This document shows, one piece after another, positions 44,600-53,671 of a DNA stretch of 64,000 nt. The notes below the pieces were generated by a model. The model saw nothing but the letters and a program-made list of their open reading frames with translations, did not search any database and was not told the origin of the DNA. Source of the stretch: UBA4416 sp040387555 (GTDB taxonomy: Bacteria; Bacteroidota; Bacteroidia; B-17B0; Aurantibacillaceae). The first letter of the stretch is position 1. Each line of letters opens with the position of its first letter. The stretch lies in the NCBI GenBank assembly GCA_040387555.1, contig JAZKDO010000009.1, positions 26,326-90,325 of the forward strand, read 5' to 3'. The position numbers and the translations under genes were made by a program.

Positions 44600-45967
44600 A
44601 TGATAAAAAAAATAGCAACAATGGTTCTGGTTTCTGGCAGCGCAATGGTAATAGCACAAACAAATCCTGCCATCTCCTCATGGTTAAGAAATACTACCGG
44701 CATTACAGGTAGGCATTATGTATCGGGAAATTCTACTGCCATCACTGATGCTACGTTATCAGCAAATGTTCAAACGGTAAAATATTCTGCAAATTATGTA
44801 TACGTAAGTACCCAGGGAATTCCTGCTTATATCACCGGACCTTTTCTGGATGGTAATCCATCCCTGGCAACAAATCAGAATGCTATTTTTAAATTTCCAT
44901 TAAGTCCTGCTCAAAATACCGGAACGCCCACAGCTACATCCGGAGGAAACATTGGTGTATTTATAAATGGTGTTGCTTTATTTGATTACCGCGATGGTGT
45001 TTCATGGAAAAATTCAACCAGTGCAATGGCCGGTGGCCCTTTAGGTGGCTCCGGTGATGGTGTCTGGAACCGGGATGCAATTGTAGCGGAAAAGGCAGGA
45101 TTTGATTGTTCAAAAGGACATCCGGCGATGGGAAATTATCATCACCATCAAAATCCAAGCGCTTATAATTTGGATAGAGTGGTAATCTCTAACATTTGTA
45201 ATTTATATGTCGCAGATGGTTTGTATGCAATCGACAGTACTCAACATTCTCCTTTACTAGGTTATGCCTATGATGGTTTTCCGATTTATGGTGCTTATGC
45301 CTACAAAAATTCAAACGGCACCGGTGGGATTGTAAGAATGAAATCCAGTTTCAGTTTAAGAAACATTACAGTTAGAAATACATATTACACTGGTACTTCT
45401 GTTACAGCTGGACCAAATGTAAGTAGTACTTATCCATTAGGAACATTCAGAGAAGACTATCAATACAATACCACATCAACCCTTACTCCTGAATATCTGG
45501 ACGATCATAATGGACGCTTTTGTGTAACACCGGAATATCCGGCAGGTATTTATTGTTATTTCGCAACGGTGGATCAAAATTGGAATTCAGCATATCCATA
45601 TGCTGTTGGGCCAACTTTTTACGGAACAAAAGTAGCTGTGAAAGTGACATCAATAACTGAAACGGTGACTAGCTACACAGGAACTTCCACCGGAACTGGT
45701 GAATCAGAAAAAGAAAATTTTAGTATGTTAGTATATCCAAATCCGGCAAGTGACTTAGTGGCCATTCAGTTAAATAATATAACAAAAGATAACCTGAGCG
45801 TGGAATTGTTTGATATTACTGGAAAGCTAGTTCAAAAAACAATGATATACCAAGGGAGCACCATCGCTTATTTTGATACAAGAACGCTTTATAGCGGAGA
45901 GTACATCATTAGAATCCATCAAGGCACCATGACGCAGACTAAGAAAATTCTGATCGAAAAACAATAA
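44600..45967 (+). CDS. Secreted YHYH-domain protein with T9SS type A sorting domain
   Basis: About 455 residues; start placed at 44600 (MIKKIATMVLVSGSAMVIAQ), with an equally possible ATG two codons earlier at 44594. The YHYH domain shows 'GVFINGVALFDYRDGVSW', 'GHPAMGNYHHHQNPSAY' (the His-rich name motif), 'LLGYAYDGFPIYGAYAY' and 'YLDDHNGRFCVTPEYPAGIYCYF'. The His cluster and conserved Asp/Cys suggest metal binding, but the family's function is not known to me. The last 80 residues are a type A sorting domain ('MLVYPNPASDLVAIQL', 'SGEYIIRIHQGTMTQTKKILIE'). It is the first gene after the riboswitch array. Confidence 0.9.
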   Translation: MIKKIATMVLVSGSAMVIAQTNPAISSWLRNTTGITGRHYVSGNSTAITDATLSANVQTVKYSANYVYVSTQGIPAYITGPFLDGNPSLATNQNAIFKFPLSPAQNTGTPTATSGGNIGVFINGVALFDYRDGVSWKNSTSAMAGGPLGGSGDGVWNRDAIVAEKAGFDCSKGHPAMGNYHHHQNPSAYNLDRVVISNICNLYVADGLYAIDSTQHSPLLGYAYDGFPIYGAYAYKNSNGTGGIVRMKSSFSLRNITVRNTYYTGTSVTAGPNVSSTYPLGTFREDYQYNTTSTLTPEYLDDHNGRFCVTPEYPAGIYCYFATVDQNWNSAYPYAVGPTFYGTKVAVKVTSITETVTSYTGTSTGTGESEKENFSMLVYPNPASDLVAIQLNNITKDNLSVELFDITGKLVQKTMIYQGSTIAYFDTRTLYSGEYIIRIHQGTMTQTKKILIEKQ

Positions 45968-45987
45968 TTTAATTTAAAGGAATAACA

Positions 45988-46015
45988 AGCCCGCTTTGTA
46001 AAGAGCGGGTTTTTG
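45988..46015 (+). terminator. Terminator after the YHYH-domain gene
   Basis: CCCGCT and AGCGGG pair around an eight-base loop, followed by five T. The rest of the 45968-46286 interval holds only the promoter of the next gene. Confidence 0.8.
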
Positions 46016-46161
46016 CATTAATCGGCAGAGATAAGTGAAAAAAGCTTTTTTCTGCTACGTTTAATCTTTTCAGCATGATGGCTCTGCCTTTATATATTCA
46101 AATTTAGACTTTTCATTCCAATTTTTTATATAAAGAAAAATAATCCGTTTTAATTTGTGAC

Positions 46162-46192
46162 TTGACTTAATAAAAGGAAACTTTTATATTTG
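46162..46192 (+). promoter_or_regulatory. Bacteroidota-type promoter for the second TPR/SpoIIE gene
   Basis: TTG at 46162-46164, a 20-base spacer, TATATTTG at 46185-46192. Predicted transcript start is near 46199. Confidence 0.75.
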
Positions 46193-46286
46193 AACAGATC
46201 GTTTTAAATTGTCATAAATCCAAAATACAATTACACCTTTGCAGCAGGTTCATATTTGTTCCCAGTATAAAATAAAAAGGGTTTTC

Positions 46287-48461
46287 GTGTCTTTTTCAAA
46301 AGTTGCGTTCATTCTGCTATTTAGTTTTTGCACTCATTTTTTAAGTGCCCAGCAGGGTTCTAAAATTGAAGACCTTGAAAAGAAACTTCAAAATACCAAC
46401 GATCCCAAAACAAAAATAGAAATTCTTAATAGGCTAGGGGAACTGTATTTAAGAACCGAACCTCCAAAGGCCAGAGCCTATTGTCTATCAGCGCTTGAGA
46501 TCTCAGAAAGGATAAATAATCATCAAGGGAAAATCAATAGCAGTAATACCATTGCCAATACGTATTACCTGGAAGGAAATTATAATTCATCTTTGGATTA
46601 TTATTTAAAAGCCTTAAAAGTTGTAGAGGAGATCGGTGATAAAAAAGGAATTGCTAATGGCTTAATGGGAATAGGAAATATTTATTCCGCGCAAGGAAAT
46701 TATAAACTCTCATTGGAATATCAGCTAAAATCTTTAAAGATCCGACAAGAATTAAATGATAAGGATGGTATTGCCAGTTGTTATAATAACATTGGCATCA
46801 TTTACATGGAACAAAAAGAGTTTGATAAAGCCTTAGAATATCAGTTAAAATCTCTTGAGTTAAAACTGGAAGTAGGAGATAGGAAAGGCTCTTCATCGAG
46901 CCTTGGAAACATTGGTACGATTTATTATGAGAAGGGTAATTATCCGTTAGCTTTAGAATACCAGCAAAAAGCCTTTGAAATAAGGAAAGAGTTGAATAAT
47001 AAAAAAGGTATTGCCATGAGCTTTATTGACATGGGTAATATTTATGAAAAGCAAGGCAAGCTAACAGACGCTATACAATCGGAACTAAAAGCAATTTCCG
47101 TTGCAAAAGAAGTTGGTTATAAGTCAGCTTTAAAAGGTGCTTACCTCAGTTTATCGGCTATGTATGAAAAGATAGATAGTACAAAAAATGCTTTGGAATA
47201 CTATAAATTATTTACCGCTATAAAAGACAGTATTTTTAATAAAGAGAATTCGTCCAAACTAATAGAGATGCAAACCCGCTTTGATACTGATCGTAAAGAG
47301 AAAGAAATTGCGCTATTGACCAAAGGAAGAGAAATTCAGGCTCTCCAAGCTAAGCAACAACAATTTGAGATTGAAAAACACAGAATGGAATCTCTGCAAA
47401 ATAAGATGGAGGCCTTGCAACGCAAACGAGAAATAGAATTAAAGGGGCGAGAACTGCACGGAGAAAAATTAAAGAACGAAGCGAAAAATAAAGAAATTAA
47501 AATCCAGGAAGCTGAGTTGAAAAACCAAAAAATGATGCGCAATATTACTAATGGTGGGTTGTTACTGGCCTGTTTATTTGCAGTAGTATTGTTTTTGGGA
47601 ATTAGACAAAAGCAAAAAGCCAATAAAAAACTGGAGCAGAAAAATACGGAGATTGCCGAAGCCTATAAAATAATCCAATTGAGCAGAGATCAGATTGCTG
47701 AAAAAAATAAAAATATTACCGATAGTATCAACTATGCTCAAAGAATTCAGCAGGCAATTCTTCCTTCCAAAGAAGAAATGGATAAGTACCTGAAGGAATA
47801 CTTTATTTTATTCAGGCCAAAAGATATTGTGAGTGGCGATTTTTATTTTTATGCCGAACAAAATGGAAAAATTATAATTGCGGTTGCCGATTGCACCGGT
47901 CACGGTGTGCCCGGAGCATTCATGAGTATGATCGGAAATGATATGCTGAACCAGATCATCATGGAAAAAAGAATTACGAAACCTTCTGAAATTTTAAATC
48001 AGCTGAACAAAAGCATGAAACGGGCTTTAAAACAGGAATCCGAAAAATTGGAAACAACAGATGGAATGGATATTGCAATTTGCGCCATAGATATTGAAAC
48101 GAGAAAAGTGGAATATGCCGGAGCTATGAGGCCCTTATATTTTGTTTCAGGCACATTCGAAAAAGTTCTTGCAGACAATACGTCTATAGGCGGCTTTACT
48201 TCTGAAGATCATCAATTCACTAATCACGAACTTGATTTAAAAATTGGTGATACCTTTTATGTTTTTACAGATGGCTATGTAGATCAGTTTGGCGGTGAAA
48301 AAGGAAAAAAATTTATGACTAAGAATTTTCAAAACTTACTTTCAACTATTCATACCAGACCTTTAGAGGAACAATACGAGGTACTAGAACACACATTGAC
48401 TACCTGGCGTAAAGAAAAAGAACAGGTAGATGATATTCTTGTTATTGGAGTAAAAGTATAA
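46287..48461 (+). CDS. TPR-sensor, membrane-anchored SpoIIE/PP2C serine phosphatase (second copy)
   Basis: 724 residues from the GTG at 46287, which begins a clean signal peptide (MSFSKVAFILLFSFCTHFLSAQ). The frame is open to a TTG at 46239, but that adds a polar stretch before it. At least six 40-residue TPRs of the NB-ARC/Rapsyn style follow ('GDKKGIANGLMGIGNIYSAQGNYKLSLEYQLKSLKIRQEL'). A long coiled coil rich in Glu/Lys comes next, then one membrane helix ('GGLLLACLFAVVLFLGI'). The SpoIIE phosphatase shows 'KPKDIVSGDFYFY', 'VADCTGHGVPGAFMSM', 'TTDGMDIAI', 'FTDGYVDQFGGEKGKK' and 'QVDDILVIGV'. All metal-binding Asp residues are present. Same architecture as the gene at 30322. Confidence 0.9.
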   Translation: MSFSKVAFILLFSFCTHFLSAQQGSKIEDLEKKLQNTNDPKTKIEILNRLGELYLRTEPPKARAYCLSALEISERINNHQGKINSSNTIANTYYLEGNYNSSLDYYLKALKVVEEIGDKKGIANGLMGIGNIYSAQGNYKLSLEYQLKSLKIRQELNDKDGIASCYNNIGIIYMEQKEFDKALEYQLKSLELKLEVGDRKGSSSSLGNIGTIYYEKGNYPLALEYQQKAFEIRKELNNKKGIAMSFIDMGNIYEKQGKLTDAIQSELKAISVAKEVGYKSALKGAYLSLSAMYEKIDSTKNALEYYKLFTAIKDSIFNKENSSKLIEMQTRFDTDRKEKEIALLTKGREIQALQAKQQQFEIEKHRMESLQNKMEALQRKREIELKGRELHGEKLKNEAKNKEIKIQEAELKNQKMMRNITNGGLLLACLFAVVLFLGIRQKQKANKKLEQKNTEIAEAYKIIQLSRDQIAEKNKNITDSINYAQRIQQAILPSKEEMDKYLKEYFILFRPKDIVSGDFYFYAEQNGKIIIAVADCTGHGVPGAFMSMIGNDMLNQIIMEKRITKPSEILNQLNKSMKRALKQESEKLETTDGMDIAICAIDIETRKVEYAGAMRPLYFVSGTFEKVLADNTSIGGFTSEDHQFTNHELDLKIGDTFYVFTDGYVDQFGGEKGKKFMTKNFQNLLSTIHTRPLEEQYEVLEHTLTTWRKEKEQVDDILVIGVKV

Positions 48462-49604
48462 CTAGTAACCCTTTAAGTTAATCGCATTACCATCGATCAT
48501 GGTTACTCGCTTTCCCATTTTTTTCTGAATCACTTTAAAGTGGTGTTCTTCCTCCGGAGAAATTAATGATATGGCTTCACCCGATGATTCTGCTCTTCCT
48601 GTTCTTCCAATTCGGTGAATGTAATCTTTTGGAGAACGAGGCAATTCATAATTAATTACATATGGCAAAAACTTGATATCAATACCACGAGCCATTAAAT
48701 CAGTAGCTACCAATACTTTTACTTTGCCGGTTTTGAAAAAATTTAAGGCCTCTTCTCTACCAAGTTGACTTTTTTTACTGTGAATAGCAAACGCATCAAT
48801 CCCATTCTGGTTGAGCTTCAAAGCTACTGCATCGGCCCTATGAACAGACGATGTGAAAATCAATACCTGTTTTATTTTTTGTTCTTTCAAAATATAACGT
48901 AATAAAGGGCCTTTTTTTTCTTCAGAAACTAAATACCCAAATTGTTTAATCAGATCCAGGTTTTTTTCTTCTTCTTCTACTTTAATCACAACCGGATTAC
49001 GCAACAGATTTCGGTTGATGTTATTCAGGTCTTCACTTAAGGTTGCAGAAAACAATAAATTTTGTCGGTTCTTGGGCAAGAAAGAAATGACCTTTTTCAT
49101 TTCATCCTGAAAGCCAAGGTTCAGCATTTTGTCGGCTTCATCCAATACCAATGTTTTAATGGCTGATAAAGAAACAGCGTTCGTAGAAATTAGTTCGAGC
49201 AATCGTCCAGGTGTGGCAACTAAAATTTCCACACCTTGCATACCAATCATTTGTGGGTTAATGGAAACTCCACCATACACGGCCATCGTTTTTATGGATG
49301 TGGGCAAATTTGCGCCTAATACTGTAAACACTTCATTCACCTGAATGGCTAATTCACGCGTTGGCACAAGAACCAATACCCGAATATGCCTGTTTTTGGT
49401 AGAACCGCCGCTTTGCAATTGTTGTAAAATGGGCAGCACAAAACTTGCCGTTTTACCGGACCCGGTCTGTGCTATTCCTAAAATATCTTTTCCATCAAGA
49501 ATGGCAGGAATTGCCTGCTGTTGGATAGGGTAGGGCTGAGTATATTTTTGTTCAACCAGTGCTTTTAATAACGGAATGGACAGACCAAGATTTGAAAAGG
49601 GCAT
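48462..49604 (-). CDS. DEAD-box RNA helicase (RhlE-like)
   Basis: 380 residues, the bare helicase core with almost no C-terminal extension. Q motif 'YPIQQQAIP', motif I 'AQTGSGKT', Ia 'PTRELA', Ib 'TPGR', II 'DEAD', III 'SAT', V 'ATDLMARGID', VI 'HRIGRTGR'. RNA unwinding in ribosome assembly or RNA decay is the usual role of this group. Its stop codon directly abuts that of the SpoIIE gene (48461/48462), so the two converge without a terminator. A TATATTTA element lies on the minus strand at 49631-49624. Confidence 0.93.
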   Translation of the reverse strand: MPFSNLGLSIPLLKALVEQKYTQPYPIQQQAIPAILDGKDILGIAQTGSGKTASFVLPILQQLQSGGSTKNRHIRVLVLVPTRELAIQVNEVFTVLGANLPTSIKTMAVYGGVSINPQMIGMQGVEILVATPGRLLELISTNAVSLSAIKTLVLDEADKMLNLGFQDEMKKVISFLPKNRQNLLFSATLSEDLNNINRNLLRNPVVIKVEEEEKNLDLIKQFGYLVSEEKKGPLLRYILKEQKIKQVLIFTSSVHRADAVALKLNQNGIDAFAIHSKKSQLGREEALNFFKTGKVKVLVATDLMARGIDIKFLPYVINYELPRSPKDYIHRIGRTGRAESSGEAISLISPEEEHHFKVIQKKMGKRVTMIDGNAINLKGY

Positions 49605-49649
49605 AGTGTTTTATTTATGACAGTAAATATAAGCATCCTTTTTTTATTT

Positions 49650-49769
49650 GGGCGTGCCGGCGAAAGAGACAGCGCCGTCAGGGTTTACGCTCCAATCTTT
49701 CGTCTGCGCTTCGGCTCCGCTCAACGCCCAACGAAAGGATTTTCACTTCAATCCTTCACGCGGGTTTTA
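49650..49769 (+). repeat. GGGCGTGCC...CACGCGGG interspersed repeat, long copy
   Basis: A GC-rich 120-base island in AT-rich DNA, from GGGCGTGCC (49650-49658) to ATCCTTCACGCGGGTTTTA (49751-49769). Inside are several inverted repeats, for example CTTTCGT with ACGAAAG. A second, shorter copy with the same ends lies inverted at 63724-63785. The rest of the 49605-49970 gap holds nothing I recognise apart from promoter-like elements. Confidence 0.75.
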
Positions 49770-49945
49770 CGTTCAAATATAGTTGATAATACAATTTTGA
49801 AATACAATTACATGAAGGATATAAAGTAGATATACTTTTGCTGGTTCGCCGAATATGGTTACTGAGATTGTCTCAGTTATCGAAGAGCTTGCAAAGAATT
49901 GAATCCTCCATCTGCTTTATAAATACTGCTCAAATTTTAATGTAG

Positions 49946-49953
49946 TATATTTG
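49946..49953 (+). promoter_or_regulatory. -7 promoter element before the DEFD helicase gene
   Basis: TATATTTG, 17 bases before the ATG at 49971; the in-frame GTG at 49953 overlaps it and is rejected as start. Confidence 0.45.
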
Positions 49954-49970
49954 TGTTTCAAAATAAACTC

Positions 49971-51284
49971 ATGAATCACTCAAAAATACTTTCCCATTTC
50001 AACATCACAGAATTAAACGAAATGCAGAAAGCAACTTTGGAAGCTATTCCAAAGCCAAATGATGTGATTCTTATTTCTCCAACAGGTTCAGGAAAGACCA
50101 TTGGTTTTTTATTACCCATTCTTGGATTGCTTGACGTTGAAAAAGAAGGGGTGCAGGTTCTGATATTAGTGCCATCCCGTGAACTGGCTATTCAGATTGA
50201 GCAGGTTTTTAAACAAATGGGCACAGCATTTAAAATCAACTGCTGTTATGGTGGCCATTCGGTCCGCATCGAAGAAAACAACTTTCAGCACCCACCCGCA
50301 GTTTTAGTTGGAACCCCTGGAAGAATTGCTCATCATTTGCGCCGTAAAAATTTAACAATAGATCATACGCACACCATAATATTAGATGAGTTTGATAAAT
50401 CTTTAGAGTTTGGATTTAAAGAGGAAATGGATTTTATTATTGGCCAGTGTAAGCATTTAAGAAAACGTATTTTAACTTCTGCAACGCCATTAAAAGAAAT
50501 TCCTGATTTTGTTGGATTGAAACATAGTGTTGAATTAAATTACACCACGGAACATAAAGAGTTAAAATCGGCTCTAGTTATTAAAGCAGTAAAGGTAGAA
50601 GGTGATGATAAGCTCGAAGCTTTAATGTTGTTGTTAGGTAAGATCAATGCCAAATCAACCATTGTGTTTTGTAACCATCGTGAGGCAGTAAACAGGATCT
50701 CTGAACAATTATCTATTTATAAAGTTGATCATGGTTTTTACCACGGCGGACTTGAACAAATTGACCGCGAAAAAACGCTCATCAAATTACGAAATGGTAG
50801 TATTAATTTATTAATCACAACCGATTTAGCTGCCCGTGGTTTAGATATACCTGAAATTGAAGCGGTGATCCATTACCAGTTTCCGGCAACGGAAGATGTT
50901 ATGATTCACCGGAACGGAAGAACTGCCAGGATGAATGCGAATGGAACAGCTTATTTTTTGTTGGATCTAAATGATCATTTACCAAAATTCATGAATGTGG
51001 TTCCGGAAGAAGAAACGCTTCCTAAGAAATTAGTATTACCGGCGCCCTGCGAATGGAAAACACTTTACATTGGAGCCGGTAAAAAAGACAAGATCAATAA
51101 AATGGATATTGTTGGGATGCTTCTACAAAAAGGCCAATTGCAAAAAGAGGAGTTAGGTAAAATTGAAGTGTTGGACCATTCAGCTTACGTAGCGGTTAAA
51201 GCGAATAAGATCATTAAAACATTGCAATTAATCAAAGAAGAAAAAATCAAGAATCGGAAAATTAAAATGGAGGTTTCTTCCTAA
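49971..51284 (+). CDS. Variant DEAD-box helicase (DEFD) with DbpA-like RNA-binding end
   Basis: 437 residues from the ATG at 49971. Helicase core with motif I 'SPTGSGKT', Ia 'PSRELA', 'TPGR', III 'SAT' and 'TTDLAARGLDIP'. Motif II reads DEFD ('IILDEFDKSLEFGF') instead of DEAD, and motif VI reads 'HRNGRTAR'. The catalytic Asp-Glu pair is intact, so ATPase activity is expected. The C-terminal 70 residues ('TLYIGAGKKDKINKMDIVGMLLQKGQLQKEELGKIEVLDHSAYVAV') match the DbpA RNA-binding domain. A ribosome-assembly role is therefore the best guess. Confidence 0.88.
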   Translation: MNHSKILSHFNITELNEMQKATLEAIPKPNDVILISPTGSGKTIGFLLPILGLLDVEKEGVQVLILVPSRELAIQIEQVFKQMGTAFKINCCYGGHSVRIEENNFQHPPAVLVGTPGRIAHHLRRKNLTIDHTHTIILDEFDKSLEFGFKEEMDFIIGQCKHLRKRILTSATPLKEIPDFVGLKHSVELNYTTEHKELKSALVIKAVKVEGDDKLEALMLLLGKINAKSTIVFCNHREAVNRISEQLSIYKVDHGFYHGGLEQIDREKTLIKLRNGSINLLITTDLAARGLDIPEIEAVIHYQFPATEDVMIHRNGRTARMNANGTAYFLLDLNDHLPKFMNVVPEEETLPKKLVLPAPCEWKTLYIGAGKKDKINKMDIVGMLLQKGQLQKEELGKIEVLDHSAYVAVKANKIIKTLQLIKEEKIKNRKIKMEVSS

Positions 51285-51336
51285 CGATTAATTAAACGCA
51301 TAAATACAGAGATTTTTATTTTAGTTGTTCATATTA

Positions 51337-51380
51337 AACACATAGAAGGCTTCGCCCTTCTATGTGTTCTTATTTTATAA
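51337..51380. terminator. Terminator after the DEFD helicase gene
   Basis: AACACATAGAAGG pairs perfectly with CCTTCTATGTGTT (13 bp) around CTTCGC, followed by a T-rich tail. It lies between convergent genes. Confidence 0.85.
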
Positions 51381-51420
51381 TCCTTCTGTTTTTCGCTATG
51401 TGCCTATGTGGTTAAACTCA

Positions 51421-52266
51421 TTACCAGTCGCTGCTGCTACCGCCGCCACCTGAGTCTCCACCACCGCCACCGCTAAAACCTGAATCACTTGAGGATGATG
51501 AACTGCTCCATGAAGAAGAATCACCCGAAGAACTCCAACTGCTCGTTCCTGAACTATTAACCAGATCTTTGCGAAGTGATAGCGCAACAAAAATCATAAT
51601 TAACATAAGGAAGGAGCCAATAAAAGGAATTAAAAAAAAGATGATCGACAGGATGATAATTACCTTTTTTGCAGTGGGCTTGCCTTTTAATCCTTTATTT
51701 ATGAGCAAAGTGATTAATAAGAACACGGCACTAAATACATAGAAGAAAACAAATAATCCAACCGGCGATTCTTCAATGTCTGTAGGATTGAATTCATGCT
51801 TACTATAATATATCAATTGATCCACTCCTTTATCAATGCCTTCATAATAAAGGTTTTGTTTAAACAAAGGCCGCATATCGTTATCCTGAATATGTTTAGT
51901 AAGTAAATCAGGTAAAGCACCTTCCAAACCATAACCTGTCTGAATTCTGAATTTACGATCATCGGAAAAAATGCCTATCAGGATTCCGTTATTTTTTCCT
52001 TCCTGACCAACATGCCAATTATGAAAAATTTCCTGGCAATAATTTTCCAAAACTTTGCCCTCTAATGAAAAAGCAGTATAAATAAATAATTGGTTCGTAG
52101 TGCTGTCTTCAAACGCCCTTAATTTTGAATTAAGTAAAAGTTCTTCAGCAGAACTCAATAAATCGGCATCATCCGTAATATAGTTTGTTGGTTTTACTGG
52201 AAATTCCTGTGCATTTATGCAACAAAAGTGAATTAGGAAAAATAAAAGTAAAAGCATTCGCATCAT
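51421..52266 (-). CDS. TPM-domain membrane protein
   Basis: 281 residues. Signal peptide (MMRMLLLLFFLIHFCCINAQ), then a TPM domain (about 24-150; 'ITDDADLLSSAEELLLNSKLRAFEDSTTNQLFIYT', 'NNGILIGIFSDDRKFRIQTGYGLEGALPD'). Two membrane helices follow ('VGLFVFFYVFSAVFLLITLLI', 'VIIILSIIFFLIPFIGSFLMLIMIFVAL'). A Ser/Gly tail 'SSSSDSGFSGGGGGDSGGGGSSSDW' ends the protein. This is the classic layout of bacterial TPM (Psb32-like) proteins. Their biochemical role is poorly defined; phosphatase activity was reported for plant members. Possibly envelope maintenance. Confidence 0.88.
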   Translation of the reverse strand: MMRMLLLLFFLIHFCCINAQEFPVKPTNYITDDADLLSSAEELLLNSKLRAFEDSTTNQLFIYTAFSLEGKVLENYCQEIFHNWHVGQEGKNNGILIGIFSDDRKFRIQTGYGLEGALPDLLTKHIQDNDMRPLFKQNLYYEGIDKGVDQLIYYSKHEFNPTDIEESPVGLFVFFYVFSAVFLLITLLINKGLKGKPTAKKVIIILSIIFFLIPFIGSFLMLIMIFVALSLRKDLVNSSGTSSWSSSGDSSSWSSSSSSSDSGFSGGGGGDSGGGGSSSDW

Positions 52267-52365
52267 TTTTGTTTGAGATTTGAGTAAAACATTGGTTCGG
52301 CACTTATAAAATTATGCTTTTAAGAAATATTCTTAATTAAATTAGGTTATTGTTAATAATATGTT

Positions 52366-52373
52366 TATATTTG
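52366..52373 (+). promoter_or_regulatory. -7 promoter element and ~100-base leader of the third helicase gene
   Basis: TATATTTG. If used, the mRNA would start near 52380 and carry a leader of about 100 bases before the ATG at 52479, longer than for other genes here. Cold-induced helicase genes often have such leaders. Confidence 0.5.
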
Positions 52374-52478
52374 TATACTTCTTATGAAGACTGTAGTTCA
52401 ATCCGCTTGTAAATGCCAATTGCAAATCGAATACTTTTACATTTTTCTTAATAAAGTATTTAATAACAAAGACAATTA

Positions 52479-53609
52479 ATGACATTTACAGAATTAAAAT
52501 TGATCAAACCGCTGCTTACCGCGCTTGACAAAAAAGGATACAAAGAACCGTCTCCTATCCAACAACAAAGCATTCCCCACATTTTATTAGGAAAAGATAT
52601 TTTTGGTTGTGCCCAAACAGGTACAGGAAAAACTGCAGCTTTTGCATTACCCATTTTACAATTAATGGATGCTGCTAAGAAACCTAATCAGCGTCGCGAA
52701 ATTAAAGCCTTAATTTTAGCACCAACACGCGAATTAGCTACTCAAATCAGTGAAAATTTTAAAGAATATGGTGAAAACCTCGGCTTTAAACATGCCGTTG
52801 TTTTTGGTGGTGTTTCACAATTTCATCAGGTAGTAGCAATCAAAACAGGTATTGATATTTTAATCGCCACTCCTGGTCGTTTATTAGATTTAATGCAACA
52901 AGGTATTATCAAATTAGGAGCGGTTGAATATTTTGTTTTAGATGAAGCTGACCGTATGTTAGATATGGGTTTTATCAACGATATGAAAAAAGTGATTGCT
53001 AAGTTGCCTGTTAAAAGACAAACCATGTTTTTTTCAGCAACTGCAGCGCCAAATATCATGAAGTTGGCTAATACTATTTTAAATAATCCAGTAAGCGTAG
53101 CAGTGAACCCGGTTTCTTCTACAGCAACTTTAGTAAAACAATCTGTTTACTTTGTTCAAAAAACTAAGAAGAGTGCTTTACTAAAATTCATTTTAGATGA
53201 TAAGAAAATTAACCATGTGTTAATATTTACAAGAACAAAACACGGAGCTGATAAAGTTGCTAAAGCTTTAAATGCTTTCAAAATAAAAGCAGAAGCCATT
53301 CACGGAAATAAATCGCAGAATAATCGTGAGAAAGCACTGAAAGGATTTAAAGACAGAACCATTAATGTATTAGTAGCTACAGACATTGCCTCAAGAGGAA
53401 TTGATGTGGATAAATTAACCCATGTGATTAACTACGAAATTCCTGAGCAAGCGGAAGCATATGTTCATAGAATTGGTAGAACAGGTAGGGCAGGGGAAAG
53501 CGGTGAAGCTATTTCATTATGCAGCCACGAAGAATTACCTTACTTTAAAGGCATACAAAAACTGATTAAAAAAGATATAGATGTGATTAAAAAACATCCT
53601 TATTCATAA
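52479..53609 (+). CDS. DEAD-box RNA helicase (RhlE-like)
   Basis: 376 residues, helicase core only. Q motif 'PSPIQQQSIP', I 'AQTGTGKT', Ia 'PTRELA', Ib 'TPGR', II 'DEAD', III 'SAT', V 'ATDIASRGIDV', VI 'HRIGRTGR'. It is followed at 62 bases by two cold-shock protein genes on the same strand. Helicase and cold-shock genes may thus be expressed together to open RNA structure at low temperature. This inference rests on context and on the known partnership of such proteins. Confidence 0.93.
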   Translation: MTFTELKLIKPLLTALDKKGYKEPSPIQQQSIPHILLGKDIFGCAQTGTGKTAAFALPILQLMDAAKKPNQRREIKALILAPTRELATQISENFKEYGENLGFKHAVVFGGVSQFHQVVAIKTGIDILIATPGRLLDLMQQGIIKLGAVEYFVLDEADRMLDMGFINDMKKVIAKLPVKRQTMFFSATAAPNIMKLANTILNNPVSVAVNPVSSTATLVKQSVYFVQKTKKSALLKFILDDKKINHVLIFTRTKHGADKVAKALNAFKIKAEAIHGNKSQNNREKALKGFKDRTINVLVATDIASRGIDVDKLTHVINYEIPEQAEAYVHRIGRTGRAGESGEAISLCSHEELPYFKGIQKLIKKDIDVIKKHPYS

Positions 53610-53671
53610 AGCATTCTTAAGTTAAGAATAACAACAAATAAAATAAATAATAACAACAAAAAACAAAAAAA

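Noticed and set aside
49617..49829. 70-codon plus-strand frame downstream of the helicase start
   Set aside because: Most of it is the GC-rich interspersed repeat; the peptide is repeat-derived (Arg/Ser-rich) and not protein-like.
51396..51590. 64-codon minus-strand frame rich in Val/Ala
   Set aside because: It is the out-of-frame reading of the Ser/Gly tail of the TPM protein.
53612..53628. Palindrome ATTCTTAAGTTAAGAAT between the helicase and csp genes
   Set aside because: No loop and no T run, so not a terminator; could be a chance palindrome in AT-rich DNA or an operator, without further support.
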